The translations under genes were made by a program, and so were the position numbers. Positions 16,408 to 23,680 of a stretch of DNA of 24,945 bases are shown piece after piece. Under the pieces are notes generated by a model that saw nothing but the letters and a program-made list of their open reading frames with translations, did not search any database and was not told where the DNA came from. The stretch is from a virus, in the IMG/VR virus record IMGVR_UViG_3300012008_000028, positions 1-24,945 of that record. The stretch is one strand, 5' to 3'. Position 1 is the stretch's first letter, and every line of letters begins with the position of its first letter.

Positions 16408-17109
16408 CTATCTTCCCGCCATCCATGGAACCGACTGCTTGAGTTCGATCCGGCGCTGGTTGGCGTCGGAAGTCTTTGCCTGGCTGGTGAACGCCTGCGC
16501 CTTCTGCATCATCGCAGCGGATACCTGCGCGCCAGTGTCCCCCTTGATGAGCGGGCCCGCGAGCATGGAGGCGAGCTGGTACGAGAGCGCCATCACAAAC
16601 AGGGCGCTGAACTGGTTGGCATCGCTGACCAGCAGCGTGTACCGCAGAATCGCATTGCAGACGTTGGTCAGGAGGATCCGGATGCCATCCGCACCGGTCT
16701 CCATGGCAAACGGCTGGGGCGTGTACACAATTTCAGCGGGGTTGGGGTAGTCGGGCATGGGGTGGAACCATGCCATCGCGTCGGTATCGACCATCACGTC
16801 GCCGAAATGCTGGGTGTAGTCATCCACCGCAAGCGGGGAGATGACGGCGATAGTGTTCAGCAGCCCATCGGGAACCGCGTAGGCGTACAGCCATGTGGTG
16901 CTGGGGTTGGTCGCCAGCAGCGCCAGGTTGGCGCGCCGGGTGGTGAAGTCCCACGTTGCCTGCTCCAGGAGGCTCTGGAGAGCGATGGGATAGAACCGGG
17001 AGCAGAATCCAGCCTGCACGGAGCTGTCCGGAGGAGAGATCGACTGGACATCGGCGACGTCGCCGATATGACTCAGTGCGAGATTGCAGACATCGACCGC
17101 GCTCGGCAT
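16408..17109 (-). CDS. Tail tubular protein A / head-tail adaptor (gp11-like)
   Basis: A 233-residue protein. The N-terminus (DVCNLALSHIGDVADVQSI), 'CSRFYPIALQSLLEQATWDF' and TTRRANLALLATNP are the classic signature of the gp11-type tail tubular A family. The C-terminal half has helices typical of the adaptor ring (MALSYQLASMLAGPLIKG). In the virion a dodecamer would join the portal to the nozzle. GAGGGG lies about 6 bases before ATG 17109. It is co-transcribed with the nozzle gene, with no gap between them, and lies downstream of a hairpin at 17131..17159. Confidence 0.9.
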   Translation of the reverse strand: MPSAVDVCNLALSHIGDVADVQSISPPDSSVQAGFCSRFYPIALQSLLEQATWDFTTRRANLALLATNPSTTWLYAYAVPDGLLNTIAVISPLAVDDYTQHFGDVMVDTDAMAWFHPMPDYPNPAEIVYTPQPFAMETGADGIRILLTNVCNAILRYTLLVSDANQFSALFVMALSYQLASMLAGPLIKGDTGAQVSAAMMQKAQAFTSQAKTSDANQRRIELKQSVPWMAGR

Positions 17110-17130
17110 GGTTGCCCCTCATAAGAACGA

Positions 17131-17159
17131 AGGGACCGAAGTGTGTGTCTTCGGCCCCT
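17131..17159 (-). terminator. Hairpin upstream of tail genes (weak terminator or processing site)
   Basis: AGGGACCGAAG (17131..17141) pairs with CTTCGGCCCCT (17149..17159) over 10 of 11 positions with a 7-base loop. It lies between the 56-residue gene and the tail adaptor. On the minus strand it is followed by a loosely T-rich stretch (TCGTTCTTAT), not a true U-run, so partial termination or mRNA processing is possible. Confidence 0.45.
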
Positions 17160-17180
17160 CGGGTGAATTGGCTTGGGCGA

Positions 17181-17351
17181 TTACTCTTCGTCGGTGCCGT
17201 TGACTTCCTCTGCCTGCTTGCCCTTCTCGGCCTGCTTGGCTTTCGGCTTCACAGGTTCGATGTGCTCATGGAGGGGGCCGTTATGCTCAAACTGCTCTCC
17301 CTCGTGCCGCAGGACACCGTTGTAATGCGTGCATTTGGCTCGCACTTGCAT
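17181..17351 (-). CDS. Small charged phage protein downstream of the capsid genes
   Basis: A 56-residue open frame that starts with MQVRAKCTHYNGVLRHEGEQ and ends in a Lys/Glu-rich tail (KQAEKGKQAEEVNGTDEE). ATG 17351 is preceded by an AGAGAG purine run at a normal distance. BPP-1-like structural modules often have a short gene of this type between capsid and tail genes, with a Cys and His near the N-terminus and a charged low-complexity tail. I know of no function. The call as a real gene rests on position, ribosome binding site, coding-like composition, and exact fit between hairpins at 17131..17159 and 17394..17427. Confidence 0.7.
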   Translation of the reverse strand: MQVRAKCTHYNGVLRHEGEQFEHNGPLHEHIEPVKPKAKQAEKGKQAEEVNGTDEE

Positions 17352-17390
17352 GGTTCACTCTCTTTCTCTGCTGACTAGACGGCGAGTCCC

Positions 17391-17430
17391 TATGCGCACG
17401 GCGAAAGTTTCTACTCTCGCCGTGCGCGTA
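17391..17430 (-). promoter_or_regulatory. Strong 11-bp perfect hairpin between capsid cement gene and small gene
   Basis: GCGCACGGCGA (17394..17404) and TCGCCGTGCGC (17417..17427) are perfect complements with a 12-base loop. Outer TA pairs extend the stem after one mismatch. It lies just after the cement-protein stop. The minus-strand continuation (ATAGGGACTC) has no U-run, so it is not a classic intrinsic terminator. It may be an mRNA-stabilising 3' stem or a partial attenuator reducing expression of tail genes relative to capsid genes. Confidence 0.6.
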
Positions 17431-17434
17431 GCAC

Positions 17435-17875
17435 TTAGGAGACGACGAAGCCGGACGGGCGTGGCGTGTTGCGTTGGATGGTGTTGGACACATACGCATC
17501 GAACGCTCCGGCGGTGAGGACGGCGGTAGCGATGCGGAACACGATGCGCCAGAAGCGCTGCGTGCCCACCGGAGGCTGCGCCTGCAACAGCGCCGTTCCC
17601 GGGGTCGCGGCAGCGAAGCCAAGCACCGGTCCGGCCAGCCGATCCGTCCATGCGGCGTTGTCAGGAGAGTCCTGAAACACAGCCTGCACGGTGGCAGCAC
17701 CGGCAGAGGTGGGTACAGTGTGGCTGATGACATTGAGCCAGAGGTTCTCTCCGGTAAATTCAGCGCTGGACCCAGCCGCGCTGCCCATGTCGTAGACGTT
17801 GGTACTCGGCGTGTCGCCAATGGCCGTCGGGGCCTGGGCGGAGGCGAGTACGAGTTCAGAATCGAGCATTCCCAT
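17435..17875 (-). CDS. Bbp16-like capsid cement (decoration) protein
   Basis: A 146-residue, mainly beta protein. It has the layout of the Bbp16 family: an N-terminal LDSELVLASAQAPTA with STNVYDMG shortly after, then WLNVISHTVPTSAGAATVQAVF, a QDSPDNAAW loop, 'RFWRIVFRIATAVLTAGAF', and a C-terminal AYVSNTIQ strand. Bbp16 is the cement protein that clamps capsomers together in Bordetella phage BPP-1. It directly follows the major capsid gene, as in that phage. The start is taken at ATG 17875. An internal ATG two codons later is an equally plausible start, since no strong ribosome binding site distinguishes them. Confidence 0.8.
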   Translation of the reverse strand: MGMLDSELVLASAQAPTAIGDTPSTNVYDMGSAAGSSAEFTGENLWLNVISHTVPTSAGAATVQAVFQDSPDNAAWTDRLAGPVLGFAAATPGTALLQAQPPVGTQRFWRIVFRIATAVLTAGAFDAYVSNTIQRNTPRPSGFVVS

Positions 17876-17892
17876 GATGATCTCGCTTTTCT

Positions 17893-17919
17893 GTGAGGGA
17901 GGGTTTCAGCCTCCCTCAC
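17893..17919 (-). promoter_or_regulatory. Perfect 10-bp hairpin after the major capsid gene
   Basis: GTGAGGGAGG (17893..17902) and CCTCCCTCAC (17910..17919) pair perfectly around a 7-base loop. It is located 25 bases after the major capsid stop and 17 bases before the cement gene start. On the minus strand it is followed by AGAAAAGCG, so there is no U-tract. A role as mRNA 3'-end stabiliser or partial terminator for the abundant capsid message is likely. Confidence 0.6.
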
Positions 17920-17944
17920 GGTTAGAGGTTGCGGTTGCCAGTCG

Positions 17945-19009
17945 TTATACGACGGCGGCTTCAGTGATCAGGAGTTGGTCGACGGTGCGTACCGGAATGC
18001 CCATAAACTTCAGGACGCCGCCCGTGATCCCCGTTCCAGCGCCCGCCACCGATCCGGCAGTCACCGCTCCATACTGATTGACCGCCTCGGTGAACGACAG
18101 AGCGTTCTGCGACTTGTCGAGGGCTCCAATGCTCAGCATCTCCTTGACGGAGCGGTTGGCATAGAAAGCGCATCGGCTCATGCCCATGGAGGGAATGCGA
18201 GCCAGCGCCTTGATCATCAGCTTATTGATCCAGGTGGACGCGGTGATCGCCTGCGTACCCGACTGCCCATCCATGTCCGCAACGGAGATGTTGGCGATGC
18301 GAACCGCATAGCGCCAATCCTTCACACAGAGACCGTACTTCCAGTCCCACAGGTCGGCATAAGCACGGAAGCGGTTGTTCGCTGCATCGAACGCATCGAT
18401 CACGCCCAGGTTCTCCTGGACCAGCCCAGCCTTCGAGCCCTTGGGGTAGAAGCCGGTGACCGTGTTCTCACCCCAACCCACAAGCCAGACGCTGGTGTTG
18501 GTGTTGCCCGCGCCGCCGGCGTTGATGATGTTCGGGCCGGAGGGACCTGCGAGCGCGTTGTACCGCGGCGTCAGTCCAAGGATGCCATCCTTGTTTGCCG
18601 ACGTATCGCCGTAGAAGATCTGCTGCGCGAACGTCTCGTTCATGGATTCGACGAAACCCAGGGCCTCACTGAAACGGAACGCATCGCTGTTGCCGTTCAG
18701 GTCGGCCAGGTCTTTGTCGATCTCGTTGCGGCCCTGCTGCATCGCGCAAACATCCTCGACGGTGGCGCGGCCGGACTTGCTGGTGGGAACGCCTTTGTAG
18801 AACTGGCGCAAACTCACCGAGGGAAGGCTCGTGCGAACTACCGACTTGTGGCCGGTGGGCAGGTTGCCTTCAATGAAATTCATGTCGAAGATGATTTCGT
18901 TGGACTGGTTGAGGAGCTCGGCGAGAACGGCAACCTTGCCGTCGGGTCCGAAACTCTTGGCGATATCGATCAGGGTATTGTGCCCTGCATTGAGCGGAAG
19001 CGTAGCCAT
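17945..19009 (-). CDS. Major capsid protein (Bbp17-like)
   Basis: A 354-residue protein with the signature of the BPP-1-group coat protein. It has an N-terminal LIDIAKSFGPDGKVAVLAEL, 'EIIFDMNFIEGNLPTGH', SLPSVSLRQFYKGVPTSKS, and FAQQIFYGDTSANKDGILGL. These are followed by LWDWKYGLCVKDWRYAVRI and a C-terminal 'GIPVRTVDQLLITEA'. Hundreds of copies would build the icosahedral shell. In BPP-1 this family has a topologically rearranged HK97-like fold. AGGAAAGG precedes ATG 19009. It sits between the scaffold and the cement gene, the order expected for this group. Confidence 0.93.
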   Translation of the reverse strand: MATLPLNAGHNTLIDIAKSFGPDGKVAVLAELLNQSNEIIFDMNFIEGNLPTGHKSVVRTSLPSVSLRQFYKGVPTSKSGRATVEDVCAMQQGRNEIDKDLADLNGNSDAFRFSEALGFVESMNETFAQQIFYGDTSANKDGILGLTPRYNALAGPSGPNIINAGGAGNTNTSVWLVGWGENTVTGFYPKGSKAGLVQENLGVIDAFDAANNRFRAYADLWDWKYGLCVKDWRYAVRIANISVADMDGQSGTQAITASTWINKLMIKALARIPSMGMSRCAFYANRSVKEMLSIGALDKSQNALSFTEAVNQYGAVTAGSVAGAGTGITGGVLKFMGIPVRTVDQLLITEAAVV

Positions 19010-19043
19010 GGATTACCTTTCCTTATGGTTCACTTGGTAGGAG

Positions 19044-19685
19044 TTAGGGCGTTGTGCCGTAAAGGATACTGGCTGCACTGACGGGCTTACCCGTTGGTGC
19101 CGCGCCGGAAACGAAGGTGTCTTCGCTGATGGCCTTCCCGATCTTGTAGAACGCCCGAATCACTTCCGGATGGTTCCCAAGGCCAGTCGTTCCCAGCAGC
19201 TTGCTGAGTTCGGGCGAACCGAACGTGTCGAGAGCTTTCTTCGCAATCCCCAGGTTGGCATCGAGCGCATCGCCGCCGAACTCCTTGTCCGACTTCGAGC
19301 TATCGAGCCATTCCTTGTTGATTGCCAGAACCTGCTCAGTCTGACGCTCCGCAATCTTCGGAGCCATCGAATCGAGCAGCTTCTGTGCCGCATCCTGCGT
19401 CAGATTGGCTTCCTTGGCGGAGGCTTCGAAAGCGGTGAGGATGTTCGCATCGTAGGTTTGCCCCTCGGGGGCAACGAATGCGTACGTCTCGGGTGCGCCT
19501 TCAACCTTCACTTCGGGCTTGGCCTCTGCGGACTCCGCTGGAGTCGCGACAGGTTCTGCAACGGGCGGTATGACTACGGCAGCAGCAGCCGTCGCATCGC
19601 TCAAGAGCGTTGCAGCAGCAGCGACCGCCTCTACAACTGGGGTCTCGGCGCTATTTGGAGTTGTGGCCGTTTCCGTCGGTTCCAT
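19044..19685 (-). CDS. Scaffold-type protein (often labelled endoprotease in relatives)
   Basis: A 213-residue protein. The first ~85 residues are Ala/Pro/Glu/Thr-rich and probably disordered. They are followed by YAFVAPEGQTYDANILTAFE and a helical part (ANLTQDAAQKLLDSMAPKIA, EFGGDALDANLGIAKKALDT). It ends with a conserved TTGLGNHPEVIRAFYKIGKA and a short tail. The position just upstream of the major capsid gene and the helical, acidic composition fit a scaffolding protein. No catalytic motif of a protease is evident despite that label in some relatives. AAGGAG lies 7 bases before ATG 19685. The start overlaps the end of the Bbp19-like gene by 35 bases. Confidence 0.8.
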   Translation of the reverse strand: MEPTETATTPNSAETPVVEAVAAAATLLSDATAAAAVVIPPVAEPVATPAESAEAKPEVKVEGAPETYAFVAPEGQTYDANILTAFEASAKEANLTQDAAQKLLDSMAPKIAERQTEQVLAINKEWLDSSKSDKEFGGDALDANLGIAKKALDTFGSPELSKLLGTTGLGNHPEVIRAFYKIGKAISEDTFVSGAAPTGKPVSAASILYGTTP

Positions 19686-20001
19686 TGTGGTTCTCCTTCA
19701 CAAGTGCCGAGTAAAACTCGGGGCAAAATACGTGGATTTGGGCTAAGGTGCGATTCCCGAAGTTCCTGTTTCCCTCGTTGAACGCCATCTGCATGGCATT
19801 GGTGTTGAACGAAAGACGGAAAACTCCAGACTGCTCCAATAACCGCCAAACGATCCGGCGACCACGTTTACTACTCATCAACCACTTCAGATCCAGCTCT
19901 TCGGTCTCGCTCGCCATGCGCTTGCGAAGGTCTACATCTTCCTTGGCAAGTTCTTGGCCGCGCAGGTCGGTAGGATCGTAGGCTTGACTCACATCCTCCA
20001 C
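19651..20001 (-). CDS. Bbp19-like phage protein
   Basis: A 116-residue protein containing the compact signature of the Bbp19-like family: DLKWLMSSKRGRRIVWRLLE, 'SGVFRLSFNTNAMQMAFNEG', NRNFGNRTLAQIHVFCPEFY. Members lie between portal and scaffold/coat genes in BPP-1-like phages and have no assigned biochemical role, so a minor structural or assembly function is likely. The start is uncertain. GTG 20001 gives this length but has no clear ribosome binding site, and an in-frame GTG three codons in (MSQAYDPTDL...) lies only two bases after GGAGG. It begins 20 bp after motif copy B and so may be the first gene of a capsid transcript. Confidence 0.82.
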   Translation of the reverse strand: MEDVSQAYDPTDLRGQELAKEDVDLRKRMASETEELDLKWLMSSKRGRRIVWRLLEQSGVFRLSFNTNAMQMAFNEGNRNFGNRTLAQIHVFCPEFYSALVKENHNGTDGNGHNSK

Positions 20002-20021
20002 ACTAGAACAGACCCGACCGA

Positions 20022-20033
20022 GTTATGTATACA
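20022..20033 (-). promoter_or_regulatory. Motif copy B: TGTATACATAAC (minus-strand reading)
   Basis: An exact second copy of the 12-bp motif, located three bases after the capsid staple gene stop and 20 bp before the Bbp19-like start. It fills a short gap between two otherwise tightly packed minus-strand genes. In the minus reading a GTAC lies 17 bases before TATACAT, as it does at copy C. This position suits a promoter for the scaffold-capsid transcript. Confidence 0.6.
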
Positions 20034-20036
20034 GCC

Positions 20037-20357
20037 CTATTTCTTGCCGTACAGCATCTTCGTCGTGGCGCTACCGCCGTCGCCGCCCATCTCCATCTCC
20101 GTGATCTGCAGCCCCATGCTGCTCTCAGAGTCGCCTATCGTCGTCTGATAGCCACTCTTGCTCGTGACCATAGCCTTCGCGGTGAAGGTCACTTCATCTC
20201 CCACCTTGAGGCTGTCGCCGATGCCGAGCTTTCCCAGCACGTCGTCATCGAGGTTGATGGAGAGACCGTAAGGGTAGCGCGGGCCATCGTCTGCGGTCTG
20301 AGGCTCGTTCTGCTCCTTCGCCTCTTCCTTGCTCATCTTCATATCGACCATTGCCAT
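20037..20357 (-). CDS. Capsid staple protein
   Basis: 106 residues from ATG 20357, which has a strong AGGAGGTG 5 bases upstream within the end of the portal gene. The upstream extension to 20612 is portal sequence in another frame and is excluded. The protein begins MAMVDMKMSKEEAKEQNEP and continues with YPYGLSINLDDDVLGKLG, VGDEVTFTAKAMVTSKS, and a terminal GLQITEMEM strand. This is the pattern of small proteins annotated as capsid staple proteins in many phages, with a flexible N-terminal arm and a small beta-barrel. It would stabilise the head. It follows the portal stop by two bases. Confidence 0.78.
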   Translation of the reverse strand: MAMVDMKMSKEEAKEQNEPQTADDGPRYPYGLSINLDDDVLGKLGIGDSLKVGDEVTFTAKAMVTSKSGYQTTIGDSESSMGLQITEMEMGGDGGSATTKMLYGKK

Positions 20358-20359
20358 CA

Positions 20360-22057
20360 CTACACCTCCTGCGGCGACGGCGAGCCGTATCCGCTGTACT
20401 GGTTCATGAGATCGTTGAGGGCATTCGGATTGCCCGGGCCCGTGGGACTCTGTGCGAGATTCTTCGCCGTCTGCGACTGCTGCTGCATCGCTGCCGCCTG
20501 CGCCTGAGCTGCCTGCGCCTTGGCCTTCGCCGCACGCTGCGCCTGCACCTGGTCGGCAGGCACGATCAGCTTCGGATCGATGCCCATCATGTCCGAGTAG
20601 GTCGTAACCCACGCGTCCGGGTTGAAGTTATCCAGCACTTCCGGCTTCATCTGCGCCACCGTGCCCATGGACTGCACAAAGCGGTCGACGGAGTTGGTCG
20701 CGATGGCCTTCTGCGCCTGCGCGAGGATGCCGATGAATTCGATGTTCAGCGCCTGCCCCTGCATCTCCGGCGGAGGCGGTGGAACCATGCCTGCATCCAT
20801 CATGTGCTGCAGGGTAGCCTCCACCAGGGGTTGCAGCGCCTCGTTGTTGATGCGCTCAAGCACCGGGCCCATCATCAGCATCTTCTCTTCCTGCCGCTCG
20901 GCAACCTCCGTCGCGGTCATCTGCGGGTTGGTCGAGTTCGCCAGCATCATGAAGACGTCCGAAAAGAACGATTGCTGGATGCGGTTGCGGCAATCCTGAA
21001 TATCCGGCAGCAGGTCAGCGATGCGGAGCGGCACCTCGAACGCGGACTTGATTGGCGCCGCGGCGCTGCCGTCGTAGTAAGTCACACCACCCGGCAGGCG
21101 ATTGACCTCGTTATTCTTCATGCTCGCCGGGACCTGCAACGGCGGGTTGGTCTGGTAGTCGATGGCGTTGGCCTTGCGCAGCTGCTCATGCTGCAACTGC
21201 TTGATGTCGCCCAGCGCCTCCATGCCTGGGCTATTGCCGTAGATGTCGCCACCGGCAATCGACCACCGCGGGCAGATGGCAGGGAAGGTCTTGAAGCCAC
21301 TCTCGCGCAGCATCCTGCCATCGCCTTCGCCCGACTCAAAGTAATACGAGCCCCAGGCCATATTCTTTGCATCCACCTTGCCCGGGTCACGGTCGGCCCG
21401 TGGCTCGATGGCATGGATCACCCGGATCCACTGGTCCAACCCCGTTCCCCCGTCGTACAGCGACTGCACCGTCGGCGAGCAGTTGTCGTATCCAAACTCC
21501 TTGACCATCGCGCTGACGGTCATCTCAAACTCGCGATAGAGCGTGCAGACCTTGCCCTGCGCATCGGTCGCAATGGCATACTCGCCCACAGTCAGCGGGT
21601 AGTGGTGGATCACGTTCGCGAAGTCGGGAAGGACGATGCTCGCGCCGGTCCCGAACGCTCCCATCTCCTCATAGACCTGCTGCAATGCGCGATACGTGTT
21701 GGACTTTTGGAAGACGGTGTGCATGCGCGTGGTAATGTCATCCAGCCACAACTTGACCGGCTGGTAGGCATTCAGGTCGGGATCGGAGACGCCCAGGCGA
21801 AACCACGGACGCGCGGGGCTAGTCGCGCCACTCATCAGCCCAGCTCCCAACGTACGCAGAGCGCGGATGCCGGTGTTGTCGTAGATCGCATTGGCTCTGC
21901 GACGCCCTTTGTTGCGGTCCTGCAGGAAGTAGCGGCCATTCCACGGCATCACATAGGTGGTGATCTCCTGCCAATGCGCCCAGAAGGACGAGCGCTCCGT
22001 CGTCAAAGCTCCCCACCGGCGAAGTAACTTGTTGCGAAGATCCGGGTTCGTTGCCAT
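20360..22057 (-). CDS. Portal (head-to-tail connecting) protein
   Basis: A 565-residue protein of the podovirus head-to-tail connector family. Near the N-terminus are ERSSFWAHWQEITTYVMP, RFLQD-like and RRRANAIYDNTGIRALRTLG sequences, then GLMSGATSPARPWFRLG and YEEMGAFGTGASIVLPD. The middle has VIHAIEPRADRDPGK, and residues 245-300 hold 'FPAICPRWSIAGGDIYG' and GMEALGDIKQLQHEQLRKA. The C-terminus is Gln/Ala-rich and helical (QAQRAAKAKAQAAQAQAAAM), fitting the internal barrel. A dodecamer would form the DNA entry channel and dock the terminase. A GGG-containing sequence precedes ATG 22057, six bases after the previous stop. Confidence 0.95.
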   Translation of the reverse strand: MATNPDLRNKLLRRWGALTTERSSFWAHWQEITTYVMPWNGRYFLQDRNKGRRRANAIYDNTGIRALRTLGAGLMSGATSPARPWFRLGVSDPDLNAYQPVKLWLDDITTRMHTVFQKSNTYRALQQVYEEMGAFGTGASIVLPDFANVIHHYPLTVGEYAIATDAQGKVCTLYREFEMTVSAMVKEFGYDNCSPTVQSLYDGGTGLDQWIRVIHAIEPRADRDPGKVDAKNMAWGSYYFESGEGDGRMLRESGFKTFPAICPRWSIAGGDIYGNSPGMEALGDIKQLQHEQLRKANAIDYQTNPPLQVPASMKNNEVNRLPGGVTYYDGSAAAPIKSAFEVPLRIADLLPDIQDCRNRIQQSFFSDVFMMLANSTNPQMTATEVAERQEEKMLMMGPVLERINNEALQPLVEATLQHMMDAGMVPPPPPEMQGQALNIEFIGILAQAQKAIATNSVDRFVQSMGTVAQMKPEVLDNFNPDAWVTTYSDMMGIDPKLIVPADQVQAQRAAKAKAQAAQAQAAAMQQQSQTAKNLAQSPTGPGNPNALNDLMNQYSGYGSPSPQEV

Positions 22058-22063
22058 GGTTCC

Positions 22064-22411
22064 CTACTTTCCGAGGAGCGTGCCGCCGCCGCCAAGCGTG
22101 CCAGTCCCTGCTCCGCTGGCTCCCGTCAGCATGGTTGAACCGATGCCCATCTTTGCAGCCTTCGCCGCGTTCGCCATGATGGTGGATACATCAGGCGTCT
22201 GCTGCGTCACCATATTGGTCGCCGTGGCATTCTTTCGCGCCGTGCTCAGCGCGCCACTTTCGGCCGTCTCTGTCGCGGTCGTCTGGCCCTTCAGCGCTGC
22301 CTGTTGGGTGCCATTGGCCTTCGCGCCTTCGTACATGCTTGCCCCAACGCCAGCCGCACCGATCCCAGCCGCGATCAGCCCCACTGTTGTTGCCGATATG
22401 CTTCCTGCCAT
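22064..22411 (-). CDS. Small Gly/Ala-rich protein with N-terminal hydrophobic segment
   Basis: 115 residues from ATG 22411, chosen because AAAGGAG lies 6 bases upstream and the previous gene stops at 22414. A longer frame to 22507 would overlap that gene out of frame. It begins MAGSISATTVGLIAAGIGAA, a hydrophobic Gly/Ala-rich segment that could cross or insert in a membrane. Then comes a Gln/Thr/Ala-rich helix, and it ends in a Gly-rich tail (SGAGTGTLGGGGTLLGK). Similar short proteins precede the portal in related phages. The role is unknown. A minor virion or ejection component is a guess from the composition. Confidence 0.72.
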   Translation of the reverse strand: MAGSISATTVGLIAAGIGAAGVGASMYEGAKANGTQQAALKGQTTATETAESGALSTARKNATATNMVTQQTPDVSTIMANAAKAAKMGIGSTMLTGASGAGTGTLGGGGTLLGK

Positions 22412-22413
22412 GG

Positions 22414-22704
22414 CTACTCCTTTGCGAAGTCCGCGAGCGTTGGAGCGTTGCTCGGTTCGAAGAGGTCGGTGAGTGTTGCCGCGTCGGACAGCTCGACGAT
22501 GTCCCACGGCCCAGCAGGCAGGTTCTTGAGATCGGCGCTGGTAGCAGCGACCGCAAAGGTCACATCCGACGTGTGGCCGACGCCATCGTCATAAACGCCT
22601 GTCTGCTTGAAGGGATCGTAGGTGACCAGGCACGGATAGTTGCCGGCGCGGTCATGCAGCTCCGATTCCGACTTGAATACGACCAGCTTCCGCCTGTTGC
22701 TCAT
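22414..22704 (-). CDS. Conserved small phage protein of unknown function
   Basis: 96 residues from ATG 22704, with GGGAGAG about 4 bases upstream. The longer frame from 22743 would overlap the preceding gene and has no better signal. The sequence begins MSNRRKLVVFKSESELHDRA and contains YDPFKQTGVYDDG and an aromatic/acidic 'PAGPWDIVELSD', with no hydrophobic or catalytic motif I can name. It is tightly packed in the pre-portal cluster: the previous stop is one base away and the next start two bases away. Co-transcription with portal is therefore likely. Confidence 0.68.
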   Translation of the reverse strand: MSNRRKLVVFKSESELHDRAGNYPCLVTYDPFKQTGVYDDGVGHTSDVTFAVAATSADLKNLPAGPWDIVELSDAATLTDLFEPSNAPTLADFAKE

Positions 22705-22705
22705 G

Positions 22706-23203
22706 TCACTCTCCCGTGATGGTGAAGGTGTTTCTGTTTTCATCGCTGTGAGACATCAGCAGCTCAACCTCAGCGAATACCTCGTTTTCGGCCTCTTCGA
22801 CCGTCTTCGCCTGCGTCGGGAAGATCATGGTCATCTCGACGCTGCAATCGCAATCTCCACCAGCGCACTCCTTTTTGTGGCGCGTCACAAATAGCTGCTG
22901 GCGACCGGCGCATCCCGGAATCACGTTGTAGCCTTCCAGCTCAACGCGATCCTCTCCCACCAGTACGGACGTTGAACCATTCACGATCAGCACCGTCGCC
23001 AGCTTGACCAGCGACCCCACCATCAGAATCCCCGCAGCCAGGCGAATCGTGCGAACATACATCCCGCCATGCAGTAGATGTTCCGTAGCAATTTCTACCT
23101 GCTCACACCGCAGCACGGCCTCATGCACACACTGAATCTTGGCCAGCGTCTCAGGGCTGGTTGGAACCAGAGCCGCCGTGAATGTCTGAAGGCCGATGCT
23201 CAT
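22706..23203 (-). CDS. Conserved phage protein with HGGMYVRTI motif (possible cupin-like barrel)
   Basis: 165 residues from ATG 23203, which overlaps the acetyltransferase stop as ATGA and has GGAG 6 bases upstream. The centre reads TEHLLHGGMYVRTIRLAAG, then a run of short hydrophobic strands (VKLATVLIVNGSTSVLVGED), a YNVIPGCAGRQQLFV segment, and TMIFPTQAKTVEEAENE near the end. I recognise this order from a family of unknown function in podophage pre-portal clusters. The strand pattern suggests a small beta-barrel of the cupin type. A Cys-rich insert (KKECAGGDCDCS) is less usual and could bind metal. Confidence 0.72.
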   Translation of the reverse strand: MSIGLQTFTAALVPTSPETLAKIQCVHEAVLRCEQVEIATEHLLHGGMYVRTIRLAAGILMVGSLVKLATVLIVNGSTSVLVGEDRVELEGYNVIPGCAGRQQLFVTRHKKECAGGDCDCSVEMTMIFPTQAKTVEEAENEVFAEVELLMSHSDENRNTFTITGE

Positions 23204-23652
23204 AACCACTCCGAGAAGACGGCATGACTGCGAATGCATCCGCTACGATGTGACAGGATGGTTTCCAACGCACTATCGACGCGAGCGGTGTGCAAGAGCA
23301 CGATGCACCCAGACTCGGACGCAAACTCCTTCGCAGCCGTCAACAACGCATCGCCAGCGCCGGAATCGCGATGCGATGGTTCTACATACAGGCTTTCGGT
23401 CGTCGCCACGCGCTTCCCATGATGAGGCATCACGCTGGTCAGGACCGTGATAAACCCCACCAACTCGTCGCCAGTATAGGCACCAAAGCACGCGAGCACT
23501 CCAGCACGCTCCATCGCTTCATAGATCGCTGTCTGCGGTTCGGATCCAGGGAGTAAGCATTCGACGGCGTAGGCGTCGAGCAAGGCCTGAGCATTCCTCG
23601 CGCCCAGGATGTCCATGCAACCGACTCGCCGGATTGTCGCGCTAAAGCTCAC
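23200..23652 (-). CDS. GNAT-family N-acetyltransferase
   Basis: A 150-residue protein. The central strand ends in ATTESLYVEPSHR and is followed by RDSGAG (residues 95-100) and a helix (DALLTAAKEFA), which is the acetyl-CoA pyrophosphate-binding motif of GNATs. An earlier FGAYTGDELVGFITVLTS strand-turn-strand also fits. The substrate is unknown. Such genes recur next to the terminase in BPP-1-like phages and may modify a host or virion protein. The start at GTG 23652 is preceded directly by AGAGG, too close to be ideal. An in-frame ATG 12 codons later is the alternative. It follows motif copy C by 28 bp and ends in an ATGA overlap. Confidence 0.85.
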   Translation of the reverse strand: MSFSATIRRVGCMDILGARNAQALLDAYAVECLLPGSEPQTAIYEAMERAGVLACFGAYTGDELVGFITVLTSVMPHHGKRVATTESLYVEPSHRDSGAGDALLTAAKEFASESGCIVLLHTARVDSALETILSHRSGCIRSHAVFSEWL

Positions 23653-23680
23653 CCTCTGAGCTTACGGAGCGATGCGGCAG

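Noticed and set aside
14440-17124. Two long plus-strand frames opposite the nozzle and adaptor genes
   Set aside because: Antisense shadows of strongly recognised tail genes. No start signals or protein-like features.
17975-19081. Plus-strand frame of 368 codons opposite the major capsid gene
   Set aside because: It mirrors the capsid gene exactly in extent and has shadow-like composition.
20351-22027. Plus-strand frame of 558 codons opposite the portal gene
   Set aside because: His/Arg/Leu-rich shadow. The portal protein on the minus strand is unambiguous.
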